From positions 1 through 6,553 of the forward strand of contig RFIY01000250.1 in the NCBI GenBank assembly GCA_003695505.1: a DNA stretch of 6,553 bases. Direction: 5' to 3'. The notes under the pieces are model-generated. The model saw nothing but the letters and a program-made list of their open reading frames with translations, did no database searches and was not told the origin of the DNA. The stretch's first letter is position 1. The number at the start of each line of letters is the position of its first letter. The stretch is from Candidatus Dadabacteria bacterium. Lineage in GTDB: Bacteria > J088. Below are positions 5,908 through 6,553 of the stretch, piece after piece. The position numbers and the translations under genes were made by a program.

Positions 5908-6553
5908 GTGATTGTTGCGTATGACGGGATCCGTGCCGCCCTGAACCCATCGGGGCTCGGCAACTACAGCCGATTTATACTCGACGCCGTCGAGCGACAT
6001 CTGCCTGCCATCGAACCGCATGTCTATCTGCCGCTCAGCGACGGCAGTGGGCTGTATCAGCCGCAGGGTCGCGCCAGACTGCAGCACCCGCATCGTTGGC
6101 CCGGCGGCCTGCTGGCGCGAACGCTATGGCGGCGAAGGCTGGCAAGGCGCGTGGCGGCCGACGGCGCAGCCGTCTTTCATGGATTGTCGAATGAACTTCC
6201 GGTTCGCCTGCATTCGCACGGCCTGCGGGGCGTCGTTACGATCCACGACCTGATCTATCTCCGCTATCCGCAGTATTTTTCGGCGATCGACCGTCGTCTG
6301 TACGACCGACGTTACCGCAGGTCGGTTGCCGAAGCTGATCGAATCATTGCCGTCAGTCAGCAGACAGCCGATGACCTGATGCGGTATTACGGCGCTCCCG
6401 CCGGTCGAATCGATGTCGTTGGGCAGGGGTGTGCCCCATTTTTTTATGAGATCGAGCGCCGTCCGGCACCGCAACCGCTGGTGCTGTATGTCGGCGCGTT
6501 CGATCCGCGCAAGAACATCGCGTTGATCGTCGAGGCGGCCGCGCGGTTACAGC
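5908..6553 (+). CDS. GT4-type (GT-B) glycosyltransferase, N-terminal part (3' partial)
   Basis: The frame opens at GTG 5908, four bases after the preceding stop, and runs off the right edge with 215 complete codons and no stop. Residues 2-9 (IVAYDGIR) form the first strand. They are followed by the glycine-rich loop PSGLGNYSR (14-22), typical of GT4 enzymes that act on polysaccharide repeat units, such as WbpY-like mannosyltransferases. Further family marks are VTIHDLIYLRYP (from about 110), the AVSQQTADDL segment (about 148-157) and VLYVGAFDPRKNI (192-204), where the C-terminal donor-binding domain starts. The catalytic EX7E region is beyond the window, so activity and donor sugar cannot be judged. 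A full-length member is usually about 350-400 residues, so a little over half is present. It should act in the cytoplasm on a lipid-linked intermediate. A seven-T run at 6439-6445 (codons for PFFY) is in frame. Confidence 0.9.
   Translation, partial: MIVAYDGIRAALNPSGLGNYSRFILDAVERHLPAIEPHVYLPLSDGSGLYQPQGRARLQHPHRWPGGLLARTLWRRRLARRVAADGAAVFHGLSNELPVRLHSHGLRGVVTIHDLIYLRYPQYFSAIDRRLYDRRYRRSVAEADRIIAVSQQTADDLMRYYGAPAGRIDVVGQGCAPFFYEIERRPAPQPLVLYVGAFDPRKNIALIVEAAARLQ

Noticed and set aside
5148-5963. Antisense open frame (271 codons) opposite the GT2 gene
   Set aside because: It mirrors the codon structure of a clear glycosyltransferase gene and has no recognisable motif.
6439-6445. Seven-T run in the GT4 gene as a possible phase-variation or frameshift site
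   Set aside because: The frame is intact through it and the conserved YVGAFDPRKN motif follows in frame. Seven bases is short for a slippage switch, and the codons simply encode FF.

Overview
This window is part of an exopolysaccharide/capsule synthesis and export locus. The GC-rich sequence (roughly 60% by eye), tight gene packing and an outer-membrane exporter fix it as a Gram-negative bacterium. The protein style fits Pseudomonadota (beta- or gammaproteobacteria); nothing here fixes the genus. All six genes lie on the + strand with overlaps or very short gaps, which suggests one operon that continues past both ends of the window. No RNA gene, mobile element, CRISPR array, promoter or terminator could be supported. 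No gene-free stretch exceeds 36 bases.

Layout. (1) Bases 1-1014: the C-terminal 337 residues of an outer-membrane beta-barrel protein, cut at its 5' end by the window. (2) 929-1768: a short Wza-type outer-membrane polysaccharide export (OPX) protein. Its signal peptide is encoded almost entirely inside the end of the barrel gene, in another frame. (3) 1768-3894: a Wzc-type polysaccharide co-polymerase fused to a BY-family tyrosine kinase, with a Gly/Tyr-rich tail. (4) 3931-5070: a predicted lipoprotein with a TPR repeat and a C-terminal TonB-like (AgmX/PglI-type) domain. (5) 5067-5903: a family-2 glycosyltransferase of the WaaE/KdtX-like group. (6) 5908 to the right edge: the N-terminal part of a GT4-type glycosyltransferase, cut by the window.

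How they fit together. The two glycosyltransferases would help build the repeat unit or chain in the cytoplasm. Wzc would control chain length and assembly through phosphorylation of its tyrosine tail. The OPX protein would carry the polymer across the periplasm. This OPX protein lacks the C-terminal outer-membrane helix of E. coli Wza, so the barrel encoded directly upstream is a good candidate for the actual outer-membrane pore. The lipoprotein may be a periplasmic scaffold or accessory factor; its domain pairing is the least familiar element here. No flippase (Wzx), polymerase (Wzy), priming transferase or cognate phosphatase (Wzb) is visible, so these should lie outside the window.
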